Source: Paraburkholderia caballeronis (GTDB lineage: Bacteria > Pseudomonadota > Gammaproteobacteria > Burkholderiales > Burkholderiaceae). Taken from it: DNA of 64,000 nt. The stretch covers positions 2,356,001 to 2,420,000 of the forward strand of contig NZ_FNSR01000001.1 of assembly GCF_900104845.1 (NCBI RefSeq). The letters run 5' to 3'. Under the pieces are notes generated by a model, which searched no databases, had not been told where the DNA came from, and saw nothing but the letters and a program-made list of their open reading frames with translations. This document shows, in pieces, positions 26,562 to 35,654 of the stretch (within the stretch, counting starts at the first letter, position 1; every line of letters starts with the position of its first letter). A program made the position numbers and the translations under genes.

Positions 26562-27629
26562 ATGGCCAAACTCAGATCGCTGAACGTGCTGCGGGCCGTC
26601 GCCGCGACGACGGTCATCGTCCACCACGTGCTGGCGACGACCCGCGGCGCGGCGTTCGGGGAATTCCGCGTCGACATCTTCTTCGTGCTGAGCGGCTTCG
26701 TGATCGCGCTGACGCTGAACTCGCGCCGGCAGACGGTGCGCGAATTCGTCGTCGGCCGCTTCACGCGGATCGTGCCGCTCTACTGGCTGATGACGCTGCT
26801 CGTGTTCGCGCTCGCGCTGCTGCGGCCCGACGTGTTCAATTCGACGACCGCGAATCTCGACTCGCTGCTGCGCTCGCTGTTCTTCATCCCGTACCGGAAG
26901 GAGAACGGGCTGATCCATCCGCTGCTGTTCGTCGGCTGGACGCTCGACTACGAAGTGCTGTTCTATCTGATCGCCGCAGCCGCGCTGCTGCTGATGCCGA
27001 AGCGCACGCTCGCGTTCATCGCGGTCGCGCTCGCGACGATCTTCCTGATCGCGGAACACGCGCCGTCGCGCAGCGCGATCGTCGAGTTCCTGTCGTATGG
27101 CCGGATGCTGGAGTTTCCGCTCGGCGCCGCCGCGTGGCTGCTGTGGAAACGCGGGCTGCGGCTGCCGCTCGCGGTCGCCGGCGTCGGCGTGGTCGCGATG
27201 TACGGCTTCATGACGTACACGGAATGGCTGTTTCCGCTCAGCCCGCCGCTGTTGAGCAACGGGCTGCCGTCGGTGATCCTGATCCTGTGCACGCTGAGCC
27301 TCGAAGCGCTGCTCACCGACAACTGGCTCTGCCGGCTGGTGGTGCTGCTGGGCGACGCGAGTTACGCAACCTATCTGAGCCATCCGTTCATCGTCGAGGC
27401 GATGCGCAAGCTGGTGCCGAAAGTCGTGCACGGCTTCGACGTCACATCGCCGCCGGGCATCGCGCTCGCGGTGGTCTGCGCGTCGGCGGTCGGTTATGCG
27501 CTGCACCGGTACGTCGATACGCCGCTGCATGGCACCGCGCGACGGATCGGCAACCGGCTGTTCGTCGTCCCGAATCGCAGCCGCGTGACGGCGGATGCCT
27601 TGCCCGAACAGATCGCCGAGAAAAGCTGA
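26562..27629 (+). CDS. Acyltransferase-3 (OafA/ExoZ-type) membrane protein
   Basis: 355 residues from the ATG at 26562. It is polytopic with the family pattern SLNVLRAVAATTVIVHHVLA (catalytic His in helix 1), VDIFFVLSGFVIAL and VVGRFTRIVPLYWLM, most like the ExoZ group that acetylates exopolysaccharides. There is no SGNH extension. It is divergent from the larger acyltransferase at 23880. A stretch of 250 bp without a gene follows. Confidence 0.92.
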   Translation: MAKLRSLNVLRAVAATTVIVHHVLATTRGAAFGEFRVDIFFVLSGFVIALTLNSRRQTVREFVVGRFTRIVPLYWLMTLLVFALALLRPDVFNSTTANLDSLLRSLFFIPYRKENGLIHPLLFVGWTLDYEVLFYLIAAAALLLMPKRTLAFIAVALATIFLIAEHAPSRSAIVEFLSYGRMLEFPLGAAAWLLWKRGLRLPLAVAGVGVVAMYGFMTYTEWLFPLSPPLLSNGLPSVILILCTLSLEALLTDNWLCRLVVLLGDASYATYLSHPFIVEAMRKLVPKVVHGFDVTSPPGIALAVVCASAVGYALHRYVDTPLHGTARRIGNRLFVVPNRSRVTADALPEQIAEKS

Positions 27630-27879
27630 CGCGCGCCTGCCGTTCACTGCACCGCATCGAATATCGCGGCTTCGCTCATAAAGACAGGATGTCGATTCAT
27701 CCATCAGGATGCCGGCATATCCTCGTTATCTGCCTGACTCACGCCCCGCCTTCCCGCCGCTTCCTCTGCCGGCCATTTCTTCCGTACCCTTAACCTTTTT
27801 TCATTTACGTCCGTTAACGATGCTGGCGCGGTAAAAGCCTGATGCGCGTCGCCCTTTTCCATCACCGTCAAGGAGCAGC

Positions 27880-29061
27880 ATGTTACGACCACAACAACTT
27901 GCCAGTTACGCCCTCTCCTCAGTTCTCCTGTGCGCGGCGTCGCTGGCTGTCGATGCGAGCGCCGCGCAAAACGCGCCGCTGCCGGTTGCCGACCACGGTT
28001 ATTTCTATGTCGGCGGCCAGTACCAGAAGGATGCGAACGGCCAGCAGCGCATGTTCGGCCAGATGTTCGTGCAGTATGAAATTCCGCAGACCGTCCGGCA
28101 TCCGTATCCGATCGTGATGATCCACGGCACCGATCAGACCGGCACCAACTATCTGGGCACGCCGGACGGTCGGCGCGGCTGGGCGGACTACTTCGTCGCG
28201 CAGGGCTACACGGTGTATGTGGTCGATCAGGCCGGCCGCGGCCGTTCCGGTCAGTATCCTTCGGCGTATGGCTCGTACGCGCGCGGCTCGGCGCTCGTGG
28301 ACCAGCAGTTCTACACCGCGCCGGAACGCTACAACCTGTGGCCGCAGGCGCATCTGCACACGCAATGGCCAGGCGGCCCCGGCGTCGTCGGCAATCCGAC
28401 GTTCGACCAGTTCATGGCGTCGCAGGTCGAATCGATGTCTAACGTTCCGGAAACCGAAGCAATCAACGCGGCCGCATCGGCGGCGCTGCTCGACCGCATC
28501 GGCCCCGCTATCCTGCTCACGCATTCGCAGTCCGGCACGATCGGCTGGAAGATCGCCGACGAACGGCCGAAGCTGGTCAAGGCGATCGTCGCCGTCGAGC
28601 CGAACGGCCCGACGTTCTACGACCCGGTCTTCACCGGCGGCAACGACTGGTATCACTACAACACGGCGAAGGCGGAGCGTCCGTGGGGGCTGACCCGCGT
28701 GCCGCTCACCTACGATCCGCCGGTGACGGACCCGGCGCAGCTCGCGCGCGTCGAGCAGAAGAAGGCGGAAGGTCCGGGGCTCGTGCGCTGCTGGCTCCAG
28801 GCGGAACCGGCGCACCAGTTGCCGAACCTGCGCAACATTCCGATTGCGATCGTCACGAGCGAGGCATCGTTCCGCGCGACGTACGACCAGTGCACGTCCG
28901 ACTATCTGACCCAGGCCGGCGTGCCGAACACGCACATCCGGCTCGCGGACGTCGGCGTTCACGGCAACGCGCACATGATGATGCTGGAGCAGAACAGCGA
29001 CCAGATCGCCGGCGTGATCGCTGGCTGGCTCGGCAAGAACTCCGGCGGCAGCAACGAGTAA
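27880..29061 (+). CDS. Secreted alpha/beta-hydrolase (esterase)
   Basis: The protein has 393 residues with a signal peptide (1-~29, ending ASAA). It has an oxyanion region (MIHGTDQTGTN) and a nucleophile elbow THSQSG with Ser216. Glu240 lies 24 residues further in AIVAVEPNG, and a terminal His in GNAHMMML (His365). The HSQSG elbow and the Glu 24 residues later resemble the Alcaligenes esterase 713 group, as far as I recall. It acts in the periplasm or outside. Its position beside acyltransferase genes raises the idea of deacylating the polysaccharide, but that is only context. Confidence 0.88.
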   Translation: MLRPQQLASYALSSVLLCAASLAVDASAAQNAPLPVADHGYFYVGGQYQKDANGQQRMFGQMFVQYEIPQTVRHPYPIVMIHGTDQTGTNYLGTPDGRRGWADYFVAQGYTVYVVDQAGRGRSGQYPSAYGSYARGSALVDQQFYTAPERYNLWPQAHLHTQWPGGPGVVGNPTFDQFMASQVESMSNVPETEAINAAASAALLDRIGPAILLTHSQSGTIGWKIADERPKLVKAIVAVEPNGPTFYDPVFTGGNDWYHYNTAKAERPWGLTRVPLTYDPPVTDPAQLARVEQKKAEGPGLVRCWLQAEPAHQLPNLRNIPIAIVTSEASFRATYDQCTSDYLTQAGVPNTHIRLADVGVHGNAHMMMLEQNSDQIAGVIAGWLGKNSGGSNE

Positions 29062-29105
29062 GCGGTTTTCCCGCCGCCGTGGCGCCGCTGCGGCGGAAAC
29101 CCGAA

Positions 29106-29132
29106 ACGCGGCGTTCGCATCGAACGCCGCGT
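29106..29132 (+). terminator. Hairpin after the esterase gene
   Basis: ACGCGGCGTTCG pairs perfectly with CGAACGCCGCGT around a CAT loop (12-bp stem). The T tract is lacking, but its position between convergent genes fits a bidirectional stop. Confidence 0.65.
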
Positions 29133-29236
29133 GCATAAAACAACGCGCGTGCGCACCGTCCTTCACTTCAACGAACGGCGCGCACGCGCGATTACACCGC
29201 CAACCACGCAGCCCATCGCACTACGGCACTACGGCA

Positions 29237-30787
29237 TCAACCCTTCAGCTTGAACGCGCCCGCCGCATCCTTCAGCGCCACCGCCTGCTCCTGCATCGAC
29301 AGCGCGGCGGCCGCGGCCTGCTCGACGAGGGCCGCGTTCTGCTGCGTGACCTGATCCATCTGCGCGATCGCGCGGTTCACCTGATCGATGCCGGTGGACT
29401 GCTCGACCGACGCCGCCGCGATCTCGTTCATCACGTCCGTGACGCGCTGGATCGCCTGCACGATCTGGCTCATCGTCGTGCCGGCGCGCTCGACGAGCTG
29501 CGTGCCTTCGCTCACCTTGCCGGCCGAATCCTCGATCAGCGCCTTGATTTCCTTCGCCGCCGCGCCGGAACGCTGCGCGAGCGCGCGGACCTCCGACGCG
29601 ACCACCGCGAAACCGCGGCCCTGCTCGCCGGCCCGCGCCGCTTCCACCGCCGCATTCAGCGCGAGGATGTTCGTCTGGAACGCGATGCCGTCGATCACGC
29701 CGATGATGTCGACCACCTTGTCCGAGCGATCCGCGATGCTGCGCATCGTATCGATGACCTTCGACACGACTTCACCGCCCTCGCCCGCGATGCCCGACGC
29801 GTTGGTCGCGAGCTGGCTCGCCTGGCGCGCGTTGTCGGTATTGTGCTTCACCGTCTGGGTGAGCTGCTCCATGCTGGACGCGGTCTCCTGCAGCGACGCC
29901 GCCTGCTCCTCGGTGCGCTGCGACAGGTCCGAGTTGCCCGCCGCGATTTCCTGCGACGCGCCGGTGATCGACTCCGCGCCGGCGCGAATGCGCGCGATCG
30001 TGCTGGAAAGCTGCTCCTGCATCTGCTTCATCGAGTACAGCATGCTGGACTGGTCGCGCGAACGCGTCTGTACGTCCACGGTCAGGTCGCCGCCGGCGAT
30101 GCGCGCGGAGATTTCCGATGCGTAGGCCGGCTCGCCGCCGAGCCCCTGGCGCACGCTGCGGATGATGAGCAGCAGCACGGCGGTCAGCGCGAAGCCGATC
30201 ACCAGCACCAGCCCGACCGCGCGCAGCACGTTCCGGTGGAAGGCCGCGGTCATCGCGTCCTCGTACACGCCCGCGCAGATGAACCAGTCCCACTCGCGCA
30301 GATAGTGGATGTACGTGAGCTTGCCGGTCGGCTCCGTCGCGCCCGGCTTCGGCCAGTAATAGGTGAGGAATCCCTTGCCCGGCTCCTTCGCGACCTCGAC
30401 GATGCGCCGGAAGTGCTTGACGCCGTCCGGGTCGGTCACGTCGCCCATGTACTTGCCTTCGAGCGACGGATTCGTCGCGAGCAGCACCATGTTCGGCTTC
30501 GAATCGATGATCGGGATATAACCGTCGGCGCCGAAGCGGATCGCGCGCAACTGTTCGAGCGCGGCCTTCTTCGCATCGTCGACCGGCATCGCGCCGCTAT
30601 CGGCGAGCTTGCGGTAATGCTCCGCGATGCTCACCGCCGAATCGACGACGTTCGTCAGGTCGGCGCGCTGCCCTTCCATCATCGTCGCGCGGTTGGTGTA
30701 CACCCACAGGATCGCGATCGCGATCAGCCCGGCCCAGACGGCCGCCACTACGACCTGCAACTTCGCGTTGAGACTATTCAGGCGCAT
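29237..30787 (-). CDS. Methyl-accepting chemotaxis protein with single Cache domain
   Basis: 516 residues from the ATG at 30787, with AGGAGTG upstream. TM1 (~13-35) is followed by a periplasmic sCache_2-type sensor (about 40-180, with [16 protein letters not shown] and [11 protein letters not shown]). TM2 (~195-215) leads to HAMP and a long signalling coiled coil. The tip is the invariant [20 protein letters not shown]. There is no CheR-binding pentapeptide; it ends AFKLKG. It reports to CheA/CheW at the pole. The ligand is probably a small organic acid, judging by the domain only. Confidence 0.95.
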   Translation of the reverse strand: MRLNSLNAKLQVVVAAVWAGLIAIAILWVYTNRATMMEGQRADLTNVVDSAVSIAEHYRKLADSGAMPVDDAKKAALEQLRAIRFGADGYIPIIDSKPNMVLLATNPSLEGKYMGDVTDPDGVKHFRRIVEVAKEPGKGFLTYYWPKPGATEPTGKLTYIHYLREWDWFICAGVYEDAMTAAFHRNVLRAVGLVLVIGFALTAVLLLIIRSVRQGLGGEPAYASEISARIAGGDLTVDVQTRSRDQSSMLYSMKQMQEQLSSTIARIRAGAESITGASQEIAAGNSDLSQRTEEQAASLQETASSMEQLTQTVKHNTDNARQASQLATNASGIAGEGGEVVSKVIDTMRSIADRSDKVVDIIGVIDGIAFQTNILALNAAVEAARAGEQGRGFAVVASEVRALAQRSGAAAKEIKALIEDSAGKVSEGTQLVERAGTTMSQIVQAIQRVTDVMNEIAAASVEQSTGIDQVNRAIAQMDQVTQQNAALVEQAAAAALSMQEQAVALKDAAGAFKLKG

Positions 30788-31371
30788 CGGTCCCACTCCT
30801 TCTTGCGTCAGTCGATTCATCGTCGCGCGGAAGCAAACGTTTCCCCGCGCGCTTTTTTTAACTTCTTTCCGAAGCGACGCGCGCACCGCGCGAACGGCTT
30901 CGACCAGACCACGGCTGCGTCACGCGCAGCAAACCGGTTCCATCCGCTGCCGGACGTCCCCCGACGCGCAGGCATGCAGCGCGGCAGGCCGGAGTGAAGC
31001 ACTTCGGCCTGCCGCGCCAGGAACCACGGAGAGTCCGCCCGCCGGCCCGAGATGGTTCAGCCAGGCGCCGTGAGCCACGCGGCCCGCAGCATGAGGCCGC
31101 CTAACCCGCGCGACCGGAAGGACGGAACGAAAGGAGTCGAAGCCCGGACTGGCGAAGACGATGCCGGCCTCGAACCGGACGACCGTTCGCCACGAATGCG
31201 CGCACCGGCGCGAAGACAACCCCGCTCTCCAGCGAGGATAACGGCCCAATTGAAAGAATCTTTAGCTGAACGTTTAAAATGGCGACGGCGCGGCAAGGCG
31301 AACTGCATTCCTTATCGTGCCGCGCACGCTCGCCGATGGGCCGGCGGACTTTGCTAAGGATCGCGAATTCC
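30788..31371. promoter_or_regulatory. Region upstream of the chemoreceptor gene
   Basis: 584 bp between the wzy-like gene and the chemoreceptor, with no supported gene. It contains a good flagellar-type promoter candidate at 31238-31264, listed separately. Confidence 0.5.
31238..31264 (-). promoter_or_regulatory. Possible sigma-28 (FliA) promoter for the chemoreceptor gene
   Basis: On the minus strand TAAAGATT is followed by exactly 11 nt and then GCCGTTAT, against the consensus TAAAGTTT-N11-GCCGATAA. Chemoreceptor genes are classic FliA targets. The leader would be about 440 nt, which is long and lowers confidence. Confidence 0.45.
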
Positions 31372-32904
31372 CTACTGCTGCCCTTCGCCCGCCACGTCCC
31401 GCCAGCTTCGGGGCCACGCCGGCACGCGCGACGGCTGCCGTTCGCCGGGCAGCGCAGGCGCCGCTCCGGGCTGCTGCGCAATCAGCCCGCCCGCCTGCGC
31501 GAGCGGTCCCGCCGCGTGGCGGGCCGCCGCCGCCCTGCGCCGCGCGACGATCGGCAATCCGACCGACGCGGCCGCGAACATGAAGAAGAACGGCCCCGGA
31601 TCGCACGACGACGACGACACCGACGTGACGACCAGCGTCGCGAGCATCCCCTGCCGGCACGCGTAACAGATCACCCGGTCGTCGAGCGGACAGTCGCGCG
31701 GGATCGGCGCGTACAGCGACTGCCACAGGAACACGCCGAACCCGGCGATGCCGAGCACGCCGAGATTCGCGGCGAGCACGACGATGAAGCTCGACGCGCG
31801 CACCGTTCCCATCCCGACGCCGAGGCCGAACGTATCGACGAAGTTCTGCAGCGCCTGCGTGTTGAAGTTGCTGCGCTCGACGCCGGACGAACTGTTCGCC
31901 TTGTTGAGGATCGTCGCCTGGAAGAAGTCGCCTAGCGCGTCGATCACGTCCGGCCGGAACAGCACCGCGTAGATCGCGGCCATCACGCCGAACGACGCCA
32001 TCACCACGCACAGCCGCAGCTTGCGCGCGCGGCTGCGCGGCGCGACCTTCTCGGTGCGGCTCAGCAGCAGCACCGCGAGATAACCGGCAAACCCCACATA
32101 CGCGGTCGCCGACGTGGACAGCATTAGCATCAGCCCGCTGCCGAGCGCGAGCAGCGCGTTGATCCGCGTCTTGTAGCCGAGCAGCCACAAGCTCGCGGTG
32201 AACGCGAACAGCGGCACCGTGCACGCGGAGTAGCTGGACGACTCGGGAAAGGTGCCGGTGATCCGCATCAGGCCGCCCAGTTCGGAGCCGTCGAGCATCG
32301 CATAGTTCGCGGTCTTGACGAAATGCAGCACGTCGACATTGACCGCGTGCGACGCGATCTCCACGACCGCCGCGAGCACGTCGATCGCGGTGCCGAGCAT
32401 GAACGCCTTCGCGATATGCCCGAAGCAGCCTTTGCGCGTGACGAACACGGCAGTGCAGCAATACAGCACCAGTTCGGCGGTGTAGTACATCGACTGCGTG
32501 AGGTTGCCCGACACCGGCCCGAGCGGGCGCAGTCCCGGCGCGTTCGGATCGAGCGCCGAGCGGTCCATCGCGAACACGTAGGTCGAGCCGGCGAGCGCGC
32601 GCGGCAGCAGGATCGCGCCGATGATCACCCACACGCACAAACACGCGAACCAGAAACCCGGCCGGCCGGATCGAAGCGGCTTCATCAGCGTCTCGCCGCC
32701 GCCCAGGTTGAACGCGCGCAGCGCGAAAAAGGCGAGAAACAGCGTCATCGGCGGGAAACCGACGCCGATCGCGGACAGGTTGATCGCCGCCGCGGCCGGA
32801 AACAGCGCGAACGTGATCAACGCGTAGATCGACCACTGGTATGACATGTTCAGCGTCAGCATGCCGAACAACACCACCAGCACTCCGAACACCTGGATTT
32901 CCAT
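31372..32904 (-). CDS. Wzy-like polysaccharide polymerase (O-antigen ligase/polymerase family)
   Basis: 510 residues from the ATG at 32904. It has at least ten hydrophobic segments and a large periplasmic loop in the middle (SALDPNAPGLRPLGPVSGNL), with conserved Arg residues such as those in LRPLG and LMRITGTFPESSSYSACTV. This is the profile of Wzy or WaaL-type enzymes, which have little sequence conservation. Within a locus holding Wzx, Wza and Wzc, polymerisation of repeat units is the likely role. The cytoplasmic tail is Ala/Pro/Arg-rich. Confidence 0.8.
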   Translation of the reverse strand: MEIQVFGVLVVLFGMLTLNMSYQWSIYALITFALFPAAAAINLSAIGVGFPPMTLFLAFFALRAFNLGGGETLMKPLRSGRPGFWFACLCVWVIIGAILLPRALAGSTYVFAMDRSALDPNAPGLRPLGPVSGNLTQSMYYTAELVLYCCTAVFVTRKGCFGHIAKAFMLGTAIDVLAAVVEIASHAVNVDVLHFVKTANYAMLDGSELGGLMRITGTFPESSSYSACTVPLFAFTASLWLLGYKTRINALLALGSGLMLMLSTSATAYVGFAGYLAVLLLSRTEKVAPRSRARKLRLCVVMASFGVMAAIYAVLFRPDVIDALGDFFQATILNKANSSSGVERSNFNTQALQNFVDTFGLGVGMGTVRASSFIVVLAANLGVLGIAGFGVFLWQSLYAPIPRDCPLDDRVICYACRQGMLATLVVTSVSSSSCDPGPFFFMFAAASVGLPIVARRRAAAARHAAGPLAQAGGLIAQQPGAAPALPGERQPSRVPAWPRSWRDVAGEGQQ

Positions 32905-33365
32905 AGCCCGATTCCCGTTGCCTGCCTTGTCATCGGCCGCATAGGCGCGGCCGATGACGGGCGTCCGGTCCGCGACGCCAGCCGGTTGCGCGTCTGTCGA
33001 ATAGTGTCGCGGGCCGCGCGCGCGCCGGCGCGGCCGCTTCTGGCGCAAGCGTAGCCAGGCTGTTCCGTCATGCCCCGCCACGCAGCCATCGTGCGCCGCC
33101 ACGCGCGAAACGGATGCGGCCGGCCGCACGTAACGGCGCATCTTCGCCGTCGATGGCGGACCGCGAAGGACTCGCGGCGGAATCGGCCGGCACCGCGCCG
33201 CTAAGATGACGAAGCGTGCCGTGCCGCGGGCCTTTTGCGCGCCGCACGACACGCTGTCCGCAACGGCGCCCGGCCGGACGCGGCAGGCGAATCACGGGGC
33301 CGGCCGGTCGCGCATCGCGCAACAGGCCGGAACGCTTGCCGCGCCATTCACGAAGAGGTCCACCG
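32905..33365. promoter_or_regulatory. Divergent region between wzy-like gene and a glycosyltransferase gene
   Basis: 461 bp, uniformly GC-rich. I see no gene, terminator or convincing promoter in it, beyond the AGAGG ribosome-binding site of the gene at 33366. Confidence 0.4.
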
Positions 33366-34427
33366 ATGAAGTCCGTCTCTGTGGCGATGGCCACCTGCAA
33401 CGGCGAAAAGTACCTGGCCGCGCAACTGGACAGTCTCGCGCGCCAGACGCGTCCGCCGGCCGAACTGGTCGTCACCGACGACAGTTCGGCCGATGCGACG
33501 CTCGACATCCTGGCCGACTTCTCGTACCGCGCGCCGTTCCCGGTGCGCGTGTATGCGAACGCCGAGCGCCTCGGCTACCGCGCCAACTTCATGAGGGCGG
33601 TCAGCCTGTGCAAGTCCGACTTCGTGTCGTTCTGCGACCAGGACGACGTGTGGTTCGACGACAAGCTCGCACGCTGCATGGCGCGGCTCGACGCGTCCGA
33701 TGCGCTGCTGCTGTCGCACAACGCGATCGTCACCGACAGCGCGCTCGCGGAGATCGACACGCTCGCGAAGGACGCGCTCGCGCAGCCCGACAATCCGCCG
33801 CTCTCGATCGACCCGCTCAAATACGGGCTCGGCTTCACGCTGCTGTTCGACCGGCGGCTCGCGCAATTCGAGCCGCTGTGGCAGCGGTCGATCGACTTCA
33901 ACGACGGCAGCAGCAAGGAAGGCCACGACCAGTGGTTCTTCTTCCTCGCGAACGCGCTCGGGCCGGTGCTGTACATCGACGCGCCGCTCGCGCACTACCG
34001 GCGGCACACGAACACCGCGACGCGGACCACTTGGGCCGGCGCGTCGTCGGCCGCGCAGGCGCTGCACTACCTGTTCGAATGCCTGCCGCGCTGGGCCAAC
34101 CATGCGACCGGCTGCGAACATCGCGCGGCGGTGCTCGACGCGATCGCCGCCGATCCGTCGTCGCCGTATGCGGCCGCCGCGCGCGCCGGCGCGGAACGTT
34201 ATCGCGCATACGCGCGGCTGTATCGCGAGCGCATCGAGCTGTACAACGCGACGTCGGTGATCGAGCGGTCCCGGCGCTTCGCCGCGATCCTGTCGTCGGG
34301 CGGCTACCGGAACGGCGACGTGTGGGCGAAGGGCACGAAAAGCGCGTGCAAGGATCTGCTGGCCGGCGTGCTGCGGTTGAGCCACGTGATGCCGGCGACG
34401 GCACGGACGCGGCTGCGCGGATATTGA
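33366..34427 (+). CDS. Family 2 glycosyltransferase (rhamnosyltransferase-like)
   Basis: 353 residues from an ATG preceded by AGAGG. The GT-A fold begins VSVAMATCNGEKYLAAQLDS with VVTDDSSADAT, and a DxD-type motif lies in SFCDQDDVWFDDK (~residues 88-100). The text around DQDDVW is typical of rhamnosyltransferases of the WbbL/RfbF kind. It adds one sugar to the lipid-linked repeat at the cytoplasmic face. It is the only glycosyltransferase gene in the locus on the plus strand. Confidence 0.92.
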   Translation: MKSVSVAMATCNGEKYLAAQLDSLARQTRPPAELVVTDDSSADATLDILADFSYRAPFPVRVYANAERLGYRANFMRAVSLCKSDFVSFCDQDDVWFDDKLARCMARLDASDALLLSHNAIVTDSALAEIDTLAKDALAQPDNPPLSIDPLKYGLGFTLLFDRRLAQFEPLWQRSIDFNDGSSKEGHDQWFFFLANALGPVLYIDAPLAHYRRHTNTATRTTWAGASSAAQALHYLFECLPRWANHATGCEHRAAVLDAIAADPSSPYAAAARAGAERYRAYARLYRERIELYNATSVIERSRRFAAILSSGGYRNGDVWAKGTKSACKDLLAGVLRLSHVMPATARTRLRGY

Positions 34428-34494
34428 GCGGCGGGAACGGCACAACGCATCGAGGCGGCCACCCCGATGCATCACGCCCCCGCGCCGCAGTCAA

Positions 34495-35634
34495 TCAACG
34501 CGCGTCGTTCTGCACCGGCACGCCGACCACTTCCCCGAAGAACTGCCGGTAACGCACGCGGCACGCCTGCCAGCCGAATTCGTCGAGCGCCCGCTGCCGC
34601 CCCGCCGTCTCGCGCGCGAGGTCGGGCCACCGCTTCATCACGCCGTCGATCAGCGCGGGCAGTTCGTCGACGCGCTCGAACAGCAGCACGTTGTCGAACC
34701 GGCGCGCGGCCCACGTCATGAACGGAATCGCGCGCGCGATCACCACCGGCACACGCCCGATCGCCTCGAAAAACGCGCCGCTCACCAGCATCGAATCGGC
34801 CGAATGCGGCAGGATCAGCACGTCGGCCGCGCACAGCTTCCGCTCGAACTCGTCGTCGGACAGGAACCGCGCGTCGAGCGTCACCGCGTCGTCGAGCGCG
34901 CGTTCGCGCATGATCCGCCGCAGCGTTTCGACGTAACTCGCGTTGCCGTGGCCGGCCACGTCGAGCCGGTGCGCGTGCGGCCATACTTCGAGCACGCCGG
35001 CGATTTCCTTGTACGGCTGGATCGTGCCGAGCATCGCGAAACGCGGCCGGTCGCCGGCCGTTTCAGCTTCGGCGGCGTCGGTCGGGCGGCGCGTCGCCGC
35101 CGGGCTGCCCGGCGCGTCCCAGTACAGCGGATGCGGCAGATACCGCGCGTCGTACCGCGCATCGAAGTCCGGCGCGTGCACGACGCGAAAATCCGCGAGC
35201 CGCCGCACCAGCGACATCAGCGCGACCGACACGCGTCGCACGTTGCGCCGCGCGTTGTGCACCGCGTGGTCGTGCACGAAGTACACGACCTTCGCGCGGC
35301 CGAGCGCCATCAGCGCGCAGTAGAACGCGAGCACCGCGAGCCCCTTCGGCGACAGCAGCACCGTCCTGCCGCCCTTCGTGAACGCGCGCAGCTCGATCCA
35401 GTGAAACACGAGCACCGTCGAGCGGCGGAACACGTCCACGATGCGCCCGTCGCGAAACAGGCTGCGCACCGACAGCGGCAGCACGTCGTAACCGAGGTCT
35501 TCGAGCAGTTGCTTTTGCAAGTCGATATACGGATTCGTCGTGTTCGTGAACGGCGACATCAGCACGCGCGGCGCGCGCGCCGGCTTCGCGCCGGCCGCGC
35601 GGCGCGCGACCGCCGGGCCTGCGATCTCGCTCAT
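34495..35634 (-). CDS. GT-B glycosyltransferase (GT4-like)
   Basis: 379 residues from the ATG at 35634, with GAGGGAG upstream. The N-terminal half (VLMSPFTNTTNPYIDLQKQL, VYFVHDHAVHN) and the C-terminal Rossmann-like half (FAMLGTIQPYKEIAGVLE, DVLILPHSADSMLVSGAFFEAIG) form a GT-B fold. The donor-site Glu pattern is less standard than in its two neighbours. It is in a run of minus-strand genes after the DegT aminotransferase, 20 bp away, so co-transcribed. Confidence 0.85.
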   Translation of the reverse strand: MSEIAGPAVARRAAGAKPARAPRVLMSPFTNTTNPYIDLQKQLLEDLGYDVLPLSVRSLFRDGRIVDVFRRSTVLVFHWIELRAFTKGGRTVLLSPKGLAVLAFYCALMALGRAKVVYFVHDHAVHNARRNVRRVSVALMSLVRRLADFRVVHAPDFDARYDARYLPHPLYWDAPGSPAATRRPTDAAEAETAGDRPRFAMLGTIQPYKEIAGVLEVWPHAHRLDVAGHGNASYVETLRRIMRERALDDAVTLDARFLSDDEFERKLCAADVLILPHSADSMLVSGAFFEAIGRVPVVIARAIPFMTWAARRFDNVLLFERVDELPALIDGVMKRWPDLARETAGRQRALDEFGWQACRVRYRQFFGEVVGVPVQNDAR

Positions 35635-35654
35635 GCGGACTCCCTCACGGCCAT

